Source of the DNA: Curtobacterium sp. SGAir0471
Lineage (GTDB): Bacteria > Actinomycetota > Actinomycetes > Actinomycetales > Microbacteriaceae
DNA length: 64,000 nucleotides
Assembly: GCF_005490985.1 (NCBI RefSeq)
Contig: NZ_CP027869.1
Location: forward strand, 2,914,001 to 2,978,000
Reading direction: 5' to 3'
Shown here piece by piece: positions 41,989 through 50,650 of the stretch. Both the position numbers and the translations under genes were made by a program. The notes under the pieces were generated by a model. It worked only from the letters and a program-made list of their open reading frames with translations. It searched no databases and was not told the DNA's origin. Position 1 is the first letter of the stretch. Each line of letters starts with the position of its first letter.

Positions 41989-42213
41989 TCAGCGGTTCGC
42001 GCGCTGCAGACCGTCCGCGGCCTTCCCGAGCAGCCAGTTCACCGCCCATCCGAGCACGCCGACGACCGGCACGAGGACGATGACGAGCGTCCAGACGATC
42101 TTCACCGCGTCGCTCCGGCGTCGGTCGCGCCAGACCTGCACCAGCGCCAGCACGTCGAGGGCCAGCAGCAGCGCGATCAGCAGCAGGTGGGCACCTGCGA
42201 AGTTCTCGAACAC
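41989..42213 (-). CDS. PLDc_N-type small membrane protein
   Basis: A 74-residue protein with two hydrophobic helices separated by a short basic loop QVWRDRRRSDAVKIVW, matching the phospholipase D-nuclease N-terminal (PLDc_N, PF13396) layout without any nuclease domain. The start is GTG with a strong GGAGGAGG site. Such proteins are common in actinobacteria, and the function is unknown. It lies before the DHA2 exporter in the same direction but is separated by 108 bases that carry the exporter's -10. Confidence 0.72.
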   Translation of the reverse strand: MFENFAGAHLLLIALLLALDVLALVQVWRDRRRSDAVKIVWTLVIVLVPVVGVLGWAVNWLLGKAADGLQRANR

Positions 42214-42312
42214 GTGGTCCTCCTCCGTCGTCGAGCACCCCACGCTAGGACCGGCACCGTCACCCCGCGTCCACCGAGCGGACGACATCGCGTCGTCCGT
42301 CAGACTGGGGCG

Positions 42313-42729
42313 ATGGAGTCGTGCACGTTCTGCAGCATCATCGCCGACCGGAGACCGGCCACCTGGGTGGAGCGCGAGGAGCACGCCGTCGCCTTCGCCC
42401 CGCTCCCGGGGTCGGCCCTCGCTCCCGGGCACACGCTGGTCGTCCCGGTCGCGCACACCGCGGACCTGCTCAGCGCCGACCCCACCTCGCTCGCGGCCTG
42501 CACGGCACTGGCGCGGCGGGTCGGCCTCGCCATGCGCGGGGCCCTCGGCGCGACCGGGACCGTCCTGCTGCAGGCCTCCGGAGCCGACGCCGGGCAGAGC
42601 GTGCCGCACCTGCACTTCCACGTCGTGCCCTGCTGGCCGGACGACGGCACGACGCACTGGCCGGAACCGCCGTCGGCGCACGTTCACGAGGGCGACCCGC
42701 ACGCCGACCTCCGGGCGATGTTCGAGTAG
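42313..42729 (+). CDS. HIT-family hydrolase
   Basis: A 138-residue histidine-triad protein that cleaves nucleoside phosphoramidates or dinucleotides. The catalytic triad is H99, H101 and H103 in VPHLHFHVVP. C4 and C7 in CTFCSII plus H48 may bind zinc, as in many bacterial HIT proteins. CAGACT lies six bases before ATG 42313, fitting the leaderless layout. It is slightly longer at the C-terminus than E. coli HinT. It stands alone, although the lipoprotein-permease pair follows in the same direction. Confidence 0.86.
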   Translation: MESCTFCSIIADRRPATWVEREEHAVAFAPLPGSALAPGHTLVVPVAHTADLLSADPTSLAACTALARRVGLAMRGALGATGTVLLQASGADAGQSVPHLHFHVVPCWPDDGTTHWPEPPSAHVHEGDPHADLRAMFE

Positions 42730-42834
42730 GCGCAGTGCCGGATGTCATCCCGGAGGAGCACGTCGGTCCTCCGCTGTGCCGATCCCTGCGGATGGTGGAT
42801 GCGCTGTGATCGGGTCAGACACGAAAGGCTCGAC

Positions 42835-43266
42835 ATGCTCCGCTCCACGATCACCACGCCCCTGGCCCTCGGTGTGCTCGCCCTCGGCGCGCTGACACTC
42901 TCCGGCTGCTCCGCCCTGGGCGACGTCGCCCACGACCGGGTGACCTCCGAGGCCGCGACCCGCGCCGACCTCGACGCGGCGCCGGACTGGCTGCCCGCTG
43001 ACGCCCGCGACATCACCTCCGTCGCCGGCACCGGCGGCAAGGCCTCCGACACGACCCCGACCACGCTGGTCTTCACGAGCACCGACGGTGTCACCGACGA
43101 CGCCTGCAGCACCGCCCCGCGGCAGTCCGCACCGACGATGGACGTCGAGGACGCGCCGGACGTGTACGGAGCGACCGAGGTGCTGCGCTGCGGCCCGTGG
43201 TCGATGACGTCGACGGGCGACCGGTGGATCGCCTGGACGCCGAACCCGGGCGACGGCGGGTCCTGA
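42835..43266 (+). CDS. Uncharacterised lipoprotein
   Basis: A 143-residue lipoprotein: MLRSTITT basic start, hydrophobic LALGVLALGALTLSGC and lipidated C25. The mature part is acidic and has three further cysteines, including TDDACSTAPRQS and VLRCGPWSM, probably a disulfide pair. PDWLPADARDIT and GDRWIAWTPNPG are conserved-looking but I recognise no domain. AAAGG precedes ATG 42835. The FtsX-like permease begins one base after the stop, so the two are probably translated together. Confidence 0.7.
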   Translation: MLRSTITTPLALGVLALGALTLSGCSALGDVAHDRVTSEAATRADLDAAPDWLPADARDITSVAGTGGKASDTTPTTLVFTSTDGVTDDACSTAPRQSAPTMDVEDAPDVYGATEVLRCGPWSMTSTGDRWIAWTPNPGDGGS

Positions 43267-43267
43267 C

Positions 43268-44734
43268 GTGTCTCGCCCGCGCGGCCGCCACCGAGCGGTA
43301 GACGGTCGACCTGCGGCGACGGAGCGGGGCCGCCGTGCACCCGGACACGCACCCGGGCGCGGGGAGCACCGGGCGACCGTCGGCGTCGCGGCCCTCTCCG
43401 CCGGTCTCGGCGCCGTCGTCGTCACCGGCGCCGAGGCCGCTCACCGCATCGTCGAGCTCGGCGCGCGCACGGGGTCGAGCGCCACGGTGGCCGCGATCCT
43501 GCCCGTCGTGGCGTGGGTGTTCATCGGCATCGCGCTCTACGTCAGCTCGGTCGTCGCGTCGAACACGTGCGCGACGGTCATCGCCGGCCGCACGCGCGCA
43601 CTCGGGCTGCAGCGCGTCCTCGGCGCCACCGGGCAGCACCTCCGCTGGCAGGTCACCCGGACCGGAGCAGCCTGCGGTCTCGTCGGCGCCGCCCTCGGCA
43701 CGGTCGTCGGGACCGCGGCCGCCGACGCCGGGCTGGCGGTCGCCGCGGTCTCCGGCACGCTCCCGCCGCTCGGGGTCGTGGCCCCGCCCTCGCTCGTCCC
43801 GATCGGACTCCTGGTCGCGGGCATCACGACGGTCGCGTTCCGCATCGGCTCCCGCGCCGTGCTCACGATCTCCCCGCTCCGTGCGCTCGAGGCCGAGGTC
43901 GAGGCCCCCGCCGGCGCCACCCGCTCGGTCGGGCGCACGGTGACCGCGGGCTCGCTCGTCCTGCTCGGCACGGTCGGGCTCGGCGGCGCGGTGGTCCTCG
44001 GCGCGACGACCGTCGACTCCCTGCTCCTCGCGGTGGCGTGCGGGGCGGTGTCGTTCACGGGCGTCGTCGTCGCGGCGCCGGTGCTGCTGCCCGCCGTGCT
44101 GCGTCTCGCGGCGGCTGCCGCGAGCCGGTCGGTCGTGCCGGCGATGGCCGCGAGGAACGCGCTCCGGGCACCCCGACGAACCGCCCGGGCGACGGTCGGA
44201 CTGCTCATCGCGGTGACGCTCATGGCGACGTTCTCCGTCGGGTTCTCGACCTACGCGGTGATGCTCCAGGGGCAGGCCGCGGACGACCCCGAGTACTACC
44301 GCGGCATCCAGGAGCAGTTCGACCAGCTCGCGGTCATGTTCACCGGCCTCGTCGGTGCCGCCGGGGTCATCGCCGCTGCCGGGGTCGTCGTCGTCACGGC
44401 CCTGACGATCGCGCAGCGCGGGCGCGAGCTCGGACTGCTGCGGGTCGTCGGTGCGACGAGGCAGCAGGTCCGTGCACTCGTCCTCGCGGAGACCACGATC
44501 ACCGTCGCGGTCGCGGTCGTGCTCGGCGGGCTGCTCGGCACCGCGTACGGCTGGGCCGGCGCGTACACGCTGCTCGGCGCGACGAAGGGCGCGGAGCTCA
44601 TCGCCCCGGTCGTGCCGGCCTGGCTCGTGGTCGTCGTCGTGGTGGGCGCCGCCGGCACCGGGCTCGCCGCGGCACTCGGGCCGGCGGCACGCGCCGTCCG
44701 CGCAGCCCCGGTCACCGCGCTCCGCTACGAGTGA
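43268..44734 (+). CDS. FtsX-like (MacB-type) permease without ATPase
   Basis: A 488-residue membrane protein with two FtsX-type modules. Segments TRALGLQRVLGATGQHLRWQ and GRELGLLRVVGATRQQVRAL are the cytoplasmic coupling helices; each is followed by hydrophobic helices. About eight hydrophobic segments in all. The first 38 residues are Arg/Pro/Gly-rich, so the true start could be further inside. The ATPase that normally pairs with such permeases is absent on both sides. Upstream is a lipoprotein gene, and the cargo may be that protein or a lipid. It starts GTG. Confidence 0.78.
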   Translation: MSRPRGRHRAVDGRPAATERGRRAPGHAPGRGEHRATVGVAALSAGLGAVVVTGAEAAHRIVELGARTGSSATVAAILPVVAWVFIGIALYVSSVVASNTCATVIAGRTRALGLQRVLGATGQHLRWQVTRTGAACGLVGAALGTVVGTAAADAGLAVAAVSGTLPPLGVVAPPSLVPIGLLVAGITTVAFRIGSRAVLTISPLRALEAEVEAPAGATRSVGRTVTAGSLVLLGTVGLGGAVVLGATTVDSLLLAVACGAVSFTGVVVAAPVLLPAVLRLAAAAASRSVVPAMAARNALRAPRRTARATVGLLIAVTLMATFSVGFSTYAVMLQGQAADDPEYYRGIQEQFDQLAVMFTGLVGAAGVIAAAGVVVVTALTIAQRGRELGLLRVVGATRQQVRALVLAETTITVAVAVVLGGLLGTAYGWAGAYTLLGATKGAELIAPVVPAWLVVVVVVGAAGTGLAAALGPAARAVRAAPVTALRYE

Positions 44735-44764
44735 CGGCCGGCGGGGTCAGCGCGCACGGCTGCA

Positions 44765-44781
44765 GCAGCGGGCGCCGCTGC
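44765..44781. terminator. Small hairpin between convergent genes
   Basis: GCAGCGG-GCG-CCGCTGC between the FtsX-like permease and DUF1801-like genes, 31 bases past the first stop. No T-tract. Confidence 0.4.
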
Positions 44782-44800
44782 ACCGCCGGGCGCAGGGGCG

Positions 44801-45229
44801 TCAGCCGGCAGCCCGGCGCACCAGCTCGCGGAGCCGCTGCTCGACCTCGTCGGTCCACTCGACGACGGCGAACGAGGTCGCCCACATCGGCCCGTCGTCG
44901 AGCCTGGCGTCCTCCTGGAAGCCGACCGTGGCGTACCGCGCACCGAACTTCGACGCCGGCTGCACGAACGTGACGACCTTGCCGTCCCGTGCATAGGACG
45001 GGAACCCGTACCAGGTCTTGGGGTCGAGCTCCGGGGCGACCTCGGTCACGAGGACGTGGTACCGCGACGCCAGCGTCTGGTCGAAGCCCTCGAGCGCCTC
45101 GATGGCCGCGGTGCAGGCCTCGCGCTCGGCCTCGCGCTTCGCAGCGCCCTTCAGCCCGCGCGTCGCCTTCCGTTCCTCCGCCGCCTGCTGCATCGCGGCG
45201 CGCTCCGCGTCGCTGAACACTCCGGCCAT
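44801..45229 (-). CDS. DUF1801/YdhG-like protein
   Basis: A 142-residue protein. A charged N-terminal helix (MAGVFSDAERAAMQQAAEER, lysine/arginine-rich to residue 40) precedes a DUF1801-like domain: VAPELDPKTWYGFPSYARDG, then VVTFVQPASKFGARYATVGF. The WYGFPSYARDGK motif is typical of that family, whose members include the Bacillus iron chaperone Fra. ATG 45229 has GGGAGA upstream. It is divergent from the GH31 gene across 375 bases. Function unknown. Confidence 0.7.
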   Translation of the reverse strand: MAGVFSDAERAAMQQAAEERKATRGLKGAAKREAEREACTAAIEALEGFDQTLASRYHVLVTEVAPELDPKTWYGFPSYARDGKVVTFVQPASKFGARYATVGFQEDARLDDGPMWATSFAVVEWTDEVEQRLRELVRRAAG

Positions 45230-45324
45230 GTCCGTCTCCCTCGCCGATCCCGTCCCGAGCGCCGGTCGGGGGGACCGGTGCTGACGGAATCCTGGCACCG
45301 CGGGTACGCCGAGCACCACCCACC

Positions 45325-45366
45325 GGACGGGAGGCTCGGTGCCGGCCCGCCACCAGCCTCCCGCCC
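45325..45366. repeat. Dispersed palindromic repeat, copy 9 (half duplicated)
   Basis: GGACGGGAGGCTCGG left arm; right arm CCAGCCTCCCGCCC is diverged. The right half plus flank (GCCCGCC-CCAGCCT-TCCGGCG) is repeated about 54 bases later. Confidence 0.7.
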
Positions 45367-45501
45367 GGCGCACGGTCACGGCCTGCACGGCGCCGCCCGC
45401 CGCCAGCCTCTCGTCCGGCGTACGGTCGCGGACCGCGACCGGAGCAGGCCACAGAACGAGCCGCGTCGATGATGACCCTTCCTCGGGGGCCAACGAACCC
45501 C

Positions 45502-45522
45502 TATGGTCTACAGCGTTGTAGA
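45502..45522 (+). promoter_or_regulatory. GH31 promoter -10 with LacI-type operator
   Basis: TATGGT (45502-45507) runs into TCTACAGCGTTGTAGA (45507-45522), an inverted repeat with six-base arms and a central CG, as in LacI-family operators. Repressor binding would cover the transcription start (near 45514). The -35 is weak. Confidence 0.55.
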
Positions 45523-45604
45523 ACGGGGGCGTCGATCGGGCGGTCCCGCTGGTACCGGCCGGAGCACGGCCCGATGGACGACGACGTCCACGAGGAGCAC
45601 ACAC

Positions 45605-48600
45605 TTGCGACCACTCTCCCTGCGACCCCGAGGGCGGCGGCGTGCGCTGTCCTCGGCCGTCGTCGCCGCGACCGCACTGGGCATGCTCGGCATCGCGACC
45701 CTGCCCGCCACCGCGGACCCCGCAGCCGCACGCACCGTCGTCTCCGGGCAGGCCCGGTTCGAAGTGCTCTCCCCCACCCTGATCCGCACCGAGTACGCCG
45801 GGGACTCCCGCTTCACCGACGGCAGCACCTTCAACGTCGTCGGTCGCGACGACTTCGCGCCCACGCGGTTCACGAAGACCGAGCAGGACGGGTGGCTGAC
45901 CATCGACACCGGATCGATGGTGGTCCGCTACCGGGAGGGCTCCGGGCCCTTCACGCAGGACACTCTGCAGACGAGCCTCACCCTGCCCACCGGCCAGCAC
46001 GTCACCGGCACACCCTGGGTGACCACCCCGAGTCCGTCGTGCGCGGTCGGCGCGCTCTGCGAGGCCGAGTCGCTCGGGCTCAGCGGCCTGTCGCTGGCCA
46101 CGGACCACGGCGACTACACCGGCGCCGGCTTCGCAGCGGGCTTCGAGTCCGTCGGCAACGCGCTGACCTTCCGCACCACCACGGCGACGGCGGGGCCGGT
46201 CGACCTGCTGCTCCGCTACGCGAACAACCAGGGCGGCGATGGCAGGGTCACGACCCGGACGCTCACCGTCACGGTCGACGGCCGAGCGGCGCAGACGATC
46301 AGCCTCGCCCCGGGTGCGAACTGGGACGACTGGCGCACGACGACCGCGACATCGCTCGACCTCGGTGCCGGCGAGCACACCGTGCGCATCGAGCGGACCG
46401 CGGACGACTCCGGTCAGGTGAACGTCGACAGCCTCGCCCTGGTGCCGACCGGTGCTGCCTACCCCGCTCCCACGGCCACGGCCGTCGGCGAGGACTGCGC
46501 CTTCGGCGTGGTGTGCCAGGCGGAGGACGCGGCCCTCGACGCTCCCGCCACCGTGGCCACGGACCACAACGGCTTCGCCGGAACCGGGTTCGTCGCCGGG
46601 TTCGAACGCGCCGACGCCCGCGCCACCGCGCACGTCACGGGTGTCCCGGCCGCCGGCGACTACGCCCTGCAGGTGCGCTACGCCAACGGTTCACGGAAGA
46701 TCCCGACGCTGACGGTCGCGCCGACCGGACGCACGGCCACGACAGCCGACCTCCCGACCACGAGCAGCTGGGACTCCTGGACCACCGTCAGCATCCCGGT
46801 GCACCTCGCCGCGGGGACGAACGACGTCGTGCTCGGCTGCCCGACGACGGCGGGCAACTGCAACGTGAACCTGGACACGGTCGCGGTGGTCGCCGCCGAC
46901 GCGCCCCTGCTCGCCGCGCACGCTCCACTCGGCGGCTACCGGCGTGACCTCGACACCGCGAATGGCCTGGTGAAGACGAACCCCGGGCTGCTCTACCAGG
47001 ACGGCTGGTCGCTGCTCGACGACAGCGCCTCGGCCGGGTACGACCAGGCGGCCGGCGACGTCGCCCCCGCGAGCGACCACGGCGGCGAGCCGTACCAGGA
47101 CGGCTACGTCTTCGGCTACGGCACCGACTTCCGGCACGCACTCCGGGAGCTCGCGGTCCTGACCGGCCCGACGAAGCTGCTCCCCCGGTGGGCGTACGGC
47201 GTCTGGTACTCGGAGTACTACGACCGCTCGCAGGCCGACTACGAGGCGATCGCGAAGCGGTTCGCGGACGAGCGGGTGCCCGTCGACGTCATGGCGATCG
47301 ACACCGACTACAAGACCGGCAGCACCACGAACCAGGACGACAGCAAGTGGGACGGCTGGTCGGTCGACCCGGCCAGAATCCCCGACATGACGCAGTTGCT
47401 CAGCGACTGGCACGCCGAGGGCATCCACAACACCCTCAACATCCACCCGACGATCTCGAGCCAGGACCCGGAGTTCGCCCGGGCCCAGGCCACCGCGAAG
47501 GGGAAGCTCACCAAGGGCGACGGGGACCGGTACCTGTTCGACTGGTCCGATCCCGACCAGTTGCGCGCGTACTTCGAGCTGCACGAGTCGCTGCAGCCCG
47601 AGGGCGTCGACACGTGGTGGCTCGACTGGTGCTGCAGCGAACGCTCGCGGTACTCGGCGAACGGCGTCACCCCGGACGCGTTCATCAACGAGCAGTACGC
47701 CCGGCACGTGGACGAGGCCCTGGACGGGCGCGGCTTCGCGTTCTCGCGGGCGTACGGCTCGCTGACCGCGGGCGGCTACGGCAACCCGCAGGCGGTCCCG
47801 ACCGGTCCGTGGGCGGACAAGCGCACGACGGTGCACTTCACCGGGGACACGACCTCGTCGTGGGACATGCTGCTGGCCGAGGTCGGGTACACGCCCGGTG
47901 AGTCCGCGGCGACAGGGCTGGCCGCGATCAGCCACGACATCGGCGGCCACAACGGCGCGCAGTACGGCATCGCGGGAGCGGAGCCGGGCACGACCCAGCT
48001 GCCCGAGGACCTCTACGCTCGATGGGTGCAGCTCGGGACGTTCCAGCCGATCGACCGCCTGCACAGCAACCACAGCGACCGGCTGCCCTGGCAGTACCCG
48101 GCGGCGGCGAACGCGTCGGCGAAGCAGTTCCTGGACCTCCGCGAGGACCTGCTCCCGCTGACGTACACGCTCGCCGCCCGGGCCACCGCGACGGGCGAGC
48201 CGATCGTGCAGCCCCTGTACCTGCAGTACCCGGAGGCGCAGGAGTCCTACGCCGAGGCCGGGTCGGAGTACCTGTACGGGCCGGACGTGCTCGTCGCCCC
48301 GGTAACGACCGCGAACGACGCCTCCGGGACCGCCACCCGCTCCGTGTGGTTCCCCGCCGGCAGCTCCTGGACCGACTGGTTCACCGGGCGGACGTACGCC
48401 GGCGGCACCTCCGCCGACGTGACGACGGGTCTCGACGCCATGCCGGTGTTCGTCCGGAGCGGCGGCATCGTGCCGACGCGATCCCACTACGTGCGGAACG
48501 ACGCGGCGCCGCTCGACGCGGTCACGCTGACCGTGGCGTCGGGTGCGGACGGGTCCTTCGACCTGTACGAGGACACCGGGGCCGACGCAGCCCCCACCGT

Positions 48601-49189
48601 CCGGGCGTCCGCAGCTGCGGCGGCGGACAGCGCTTCGACCGCCGTCCGGTACACGCAGCAGTCGACCGGCGGGACGCTCGACATCGCCCCGGCAGACGGG
48701 TCCTTCACGGGACAGGTCCGGGACCGGTCGTGGACGGCGACGTTCACGGACACCGACCTGCCGCGCTCGGTCACCGTCGACGAACGGGCCGTCCCGGCCT
48801 CGGGCTGGTCGTACGACGCTGACACGCGGACGCTCTCCGTGCCCGTCGACGAGCGCCCCGTCACCCAGCGCACGGTCGTGCGCTTCAGCAGCGTGGCCGT
48901 GACGGTCCCGCCGACGACGGGACCGACGCCCGGCGACGGCACCCCCGGTGGTGCCGGCCCCGTCGCCGATCCGGGCGCGGGCACCCCGAGCACCGTGCCC
49001 GGTGCCGGCGGGACCGTCGCCGACGGAGCCGGCGGCGCTCCGACCACCGGTGCGACGTCGGACCGCCGCGGCGGACCGCTCGCCTGGACCGGTGCGGACG
49101 TCGTGCCGCTCGGCCTGCTGGCGGCGGCACTGCTCACGACCGGTGTCCTGCTGACGCTGCGGCACCGCCGGCGCCGGTCGCTGGACTGA
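45605..49189 (+). CDS. Secreted, wall-anchored GH31 glycosidase with two inserted CBMs
   Basis: A 1194-residue glycosidase. Signal peptide about 1-42 (ends PATADPAAA). The N-terminal sandwich is interrupted by two CBM35/CBM6-like modules at about 146-281 and 298-431, opening CEAESLGLSG and CQAEDAALDA. The GH31 barrel has nucleophile D674 in TWWLDWC and acid/base D748 in HFTGDTTSSW. A Gly/Pro/Thr linker precedes LAWTG (1159-1163), a membrane helix and RHRRRR: a class E sortase signal. It probably releases glucose or xylose from alpha-glycans outside the cell. TTG 45605 is chosen because GAGGAG lies seven bases upstream and the signal peptide follows directly. Confidence 0.85.
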   Translation: MRPLSLRPRGRRRALSSAVVAATALGMLGIATLPATADPAAARTVVSGQARFEVLSPTLIRTEYAGDSRFTDGSTFNVVGRDDFAPTRFTKTEQDGWLTIDTGSMVVRYREGSGPFTQDTLQTSLTLPTGQHVTGTPWVTTPSPSCAVGALCEAESLGLSGLSLATDHGDYTGAGFAAGFESVGNALTFRTTTATAGPVDLLLRYANNQGGDGRVTTRTLTVTVDGRAAQTISLAPGANWDDWRTTTATSLDLGAGEHTVRIERTADDSGQVNVDSLALVPTGAAYPAPTATAVGEDCAFGVVCQAEDAALDAPATVATDHNGFAGTGFVAGFERADARATAHVTGVPAAGDYALQVRYANGSRKIPTLTVAPTGRTATTADLPTTSSWDSWTTVSIPVHLAAGTNDVVLGCPTTAGNCNVNLDTVAVVAADAPLLAAHAPLGGYRRDLDTANGLVKTNPGLLYQDGWSLLDDSASAGYDQAAGDVAPASDHGGEPYQDGYVFGYGTDFRHALRELAVLTGPTKLLPRWAYGVWYSEYYDRSQADYEAIAKRFADERVPVDVMAIDTDYKTGSTTNQDDSKWDGWSVDPARIPDMTQLLSDWHAEGIHNTLNIHPTISSQDPEFARAQATAKGKLTKGDGDRYLFDWSDPDQLRAYFELHESLQPEGVDTWWLDWCCSERSRYSANGVTPDAFINEQYARHVDEALDGRGFAFSRAYGSLTAGGYGNPQAVPTGPWADKRTTVHFTGDTTSSWDMLLAEVGYTPGESAATGLAAISHDIGGHNGAQYGIAGAEPGTTQLPEDLYARWVQLGTFQPIDRLHSNHSDRLPWQYPAAANASAKQFLDLREDLLPLTYTLAARATATGEPIVQPLYLQYPEAQESYAEAGSEYLYGPDVLVAPVTTANDASGTATRSVWFPAGSSWTDWFTGRTYAGGTSADVTTGLDAMPVFVRSGGIVPTRSHYVRNDAAPLDAVTLTVASGADGSFDLYEDTGADAAPTVRASAAAAADSASTAVRYTQQSTGGTLDIAPADGSFTGQVRDRSWTATFTDTDLPRSVTVDERAVPASGWSYDADTRTLSVPVDERPVTQRTVVRFSSVAVTVPPTTGPTPGDGTPGGAGPVADPGAGTPSTVPGAGGTVADGAGGAPTTGATSDRRGGPLAWTGADVVPLGLLAAALLTTGVLLTLRHRRRRSLD

Positions 49190-49205
49190 CGCCTGGCACA
49201 CGACA

Positions 49206-49237
49206 GGAGCGCGCCGGTCCGAGGACCGACGCGCTCC
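49206..49237. terminator. Strong hairpin between convergent genes
   Basis: GGAGCGCGCCGGTCC pairs with GGACCGACGCGCTCC with one G-T wobble-type mismatch and a two-base loop. It is the longest unbroken hairpin in the window outside the repeat families, between GH31 and DUF4383 copy B. Confidence 0.6.
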
Positions 49238-49259
49238 CGTCAGCGCTGGACGGGGTGGG

Positions 49260-49715
49260 TCAGCGCGCGGTGCGACCGGCGCGGGGCAGGAGCACACCGA
49301 GCAGGATCATCGCGACGGCGAGCAGCGCGTGCAGCACGTTGTCGGCGCTGTTCAGCGGGACGAAGTTCGCCGCGCCCGCCATGTTCGCGACGAAGAGGCC
49401 GAACACGAACAGCACGGCGTAGATGATGCCGCCGACGAGCAGGTACGAGCGCGAACCCGCGGCCGAACGGGCGGCGAGCAGGCCGACGATGCCGAACAGC
49501 AGGTGCACGATGTTGTGGAGCACCGACACCTGGAACAGGCCGAGGAGCATGGCCATCGAGCTGTTGCCCGCGAAGGACAGCGTGCCCATGTCCATGGTCA
49601 GGCCGGGGATGAAGCCGGCGATGCCGACGATGAGGAAGACGATCCCGAAGAGCAGTGCGCCCTTCTGGACGAGGGTCGAAGCGAAACCGGTACGGGGTGA
49701 TGCTGCGCTGGACAT
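49260..49715 (-). CDS. DUF4383 membrane protein, copy B
   Basis: A 151-residue four-helix membrane protein, almost identical to the one at 15679-16137 but on the other strand. Differences I can read: the first residues (MSS for MTSN), V to I in LFGIVFL, M to L in GTLSFA, A to V in VSVLHN, I to L in IVGLLA, I to V in LLVGG and V to L in MILLGV. The DNA is also nearly identical over long stretches. AAGGAG precedes ATG 49715. Upstream sequences of the copies are unrelated, so they may respond to different signals. Function unknown. Confidence 0.82.
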   Translation of the reverse strand: MSSAASPRTGFASTLVQKGALLFGIVFLIVGIAGFIPGLTMDMGTLSFAGNSSMAMLLGLFQVSVLHNIVHLLFGIVGLLAARSAAGSRSYLLVGGIIYAVLFVFGLFVANMAGAANFVPLNSADNVLHALLAVAMILLGVLLPRAGRTAR

Positions 49716-49863
49716 GTGGTCTCTCCTTGTGTGCGAGGACCGGGTCGTGGTTCCGGTCGATGCGGTGACGGGTGTCACGCGCGGTTGCGCTTCACGGTAG
49801 ACATGCAGCCCGCTCTCGGTTTCCCCCCGTCCGGGGGGACGCGTCGAACGGACAGACGCGTCG

Positions 49864-49869
49864 TACGGT
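49864..49869 (+). promoter_or_regulatory. -10 box of leaderless phosphatase gene
   Basis: TACGGT, six bases before GTG 49876. Confidence 0.5.
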
Positions 49870-49875
49870 GACAGG

Positions 49876-50598
49876 GTGCGCGAACTCGACTGGGACGGCT
49901 ACCGGAACGTGCGCGACCTCGGTGGGCTCCCGACGCCGCTGTCGCCGACGGGCGCGACGCAGTTCGGCCGGGTGGCCCGCGGTCCGCGCCGCGAAATGCT
50001 GACCGATCGCGGATGGCAGGATGCCTGCGCCTGGGGTCTCCGCTCCGTCGTCGACCTGCGGTGCGCCGACGAGGTGGGCCGGCGCGACGGCGATCCGCTC
50101 GTCGCTCCGGACGCCCTGGCCGGGATCACCGTCGTCTCGGCCCCGACCGAGGACCAGGACGACCCGGACTTCCGCGAGGTCTGCTTCCCGATCCTCGACT
50201 CCCCCGAGTACTGGCGGCACAACTGGCGGATCCTGCCCGACCTCGTGCTCGGCGCCCTGCGTGCGATCGCGGACGCGCCGGCCGGCGTGCTCGTGCACTG
50301 CAGCGCGGGACGCGACCGCACGGGCATGGTCAGCACGCTGCTGCTCGCGGACGCCGGGGTGTCACCGACGGTGGTCGCTGAGGACTACGCGGTCTCCGTC
50401 CGGGCGATGGCGGGCACCGGGACACACGCGCCGGGCGACCGGCAGGCGTCGTGGGACGCCGAGCGGGTGACCGACTGGCTCGCCACGGTGGTGAAGATCG
50501 TCGAGGACGTCGCCGCCGACGTGGACGCGGCGTTCACCGCGGTCGGTGCGGACGACGACCTGCGCGCGCGGTTGCGCGCACGACTCACCACGCCCTGA
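49876..50598 (+). CDS. Tyrosine-protein phosphatase (Y_phosphatase3, PtpB-like)
   Basis: A 240-residue phosphatase. The P-loop HCSAGRDRTG at 141-150 has nucleophile C142 and arginine R148. The N-terminal WDGYRNVRDLGGLPTP motif, SVVDLRCADEVGRR and a later helical lid are typical of the MptpB/Y_phosphatase3 group of dual protein and lipid phosphatases. Starts with GTG, and the TACGGT box six bases upstream indicates leaderless mRNA. It is convergent with the SMP-30 gene across a dispersed palindrome. The substrate in this organism is unknown. Confidence 0.86.
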   Translation: MRELDWDGYRNVRDLGGLPTPLSPTGATQFGRVARGPRREMLTDRGWQDACAWGLRSVVDLRCADEVGRRDGDPLVAPDALAGITVVSAPTEDQDDPDFREVCFPILDSPEYWRHNWRILPDLVLGALRAIADAPAGVLVHCSAGRDRTGMVSTLLLADAGVSPTVVAEDYAVSVRAMAGTGTHAPGDRQASWDAERVTDWLATVVKIVEDVAADVDAAFTAVGADDDLRARLRARLTTP

Positions 50599-50602
50599 TC
50601 GA

Positions 50603-50638
50603 GCGGGTGGCGGCGGTCAGGCGGGTGGCGGCGGTCAG
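50603..50638. repeat. 18-bp tandem repeat after the phosphatase gene
   Basis: Two copies of GCGGGTGGCGGCGGTCAG plus the first seven bases of a third, immediately before dispersed palindrome copy 10. Confidence 0.7.
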
Positions 50639-50650
50639 GCGGGTGCCATC

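Larger units (their letters stand above)
45230..45604. other. 375-base intergenic region before the GH31 gene
   Basis: Contains dispersed palindrome copy 9 (45325-45366), an almost exact second copy of its right half with flank (45387-45427, GCCCGCCGCCAGCCTCTCGT onward), the GH31 promoter with a LacI-type operator, and a ribosome binding site. No gene is visible. This is the one place where a family repeat lies between divergent genes. Confidence 0.6.
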
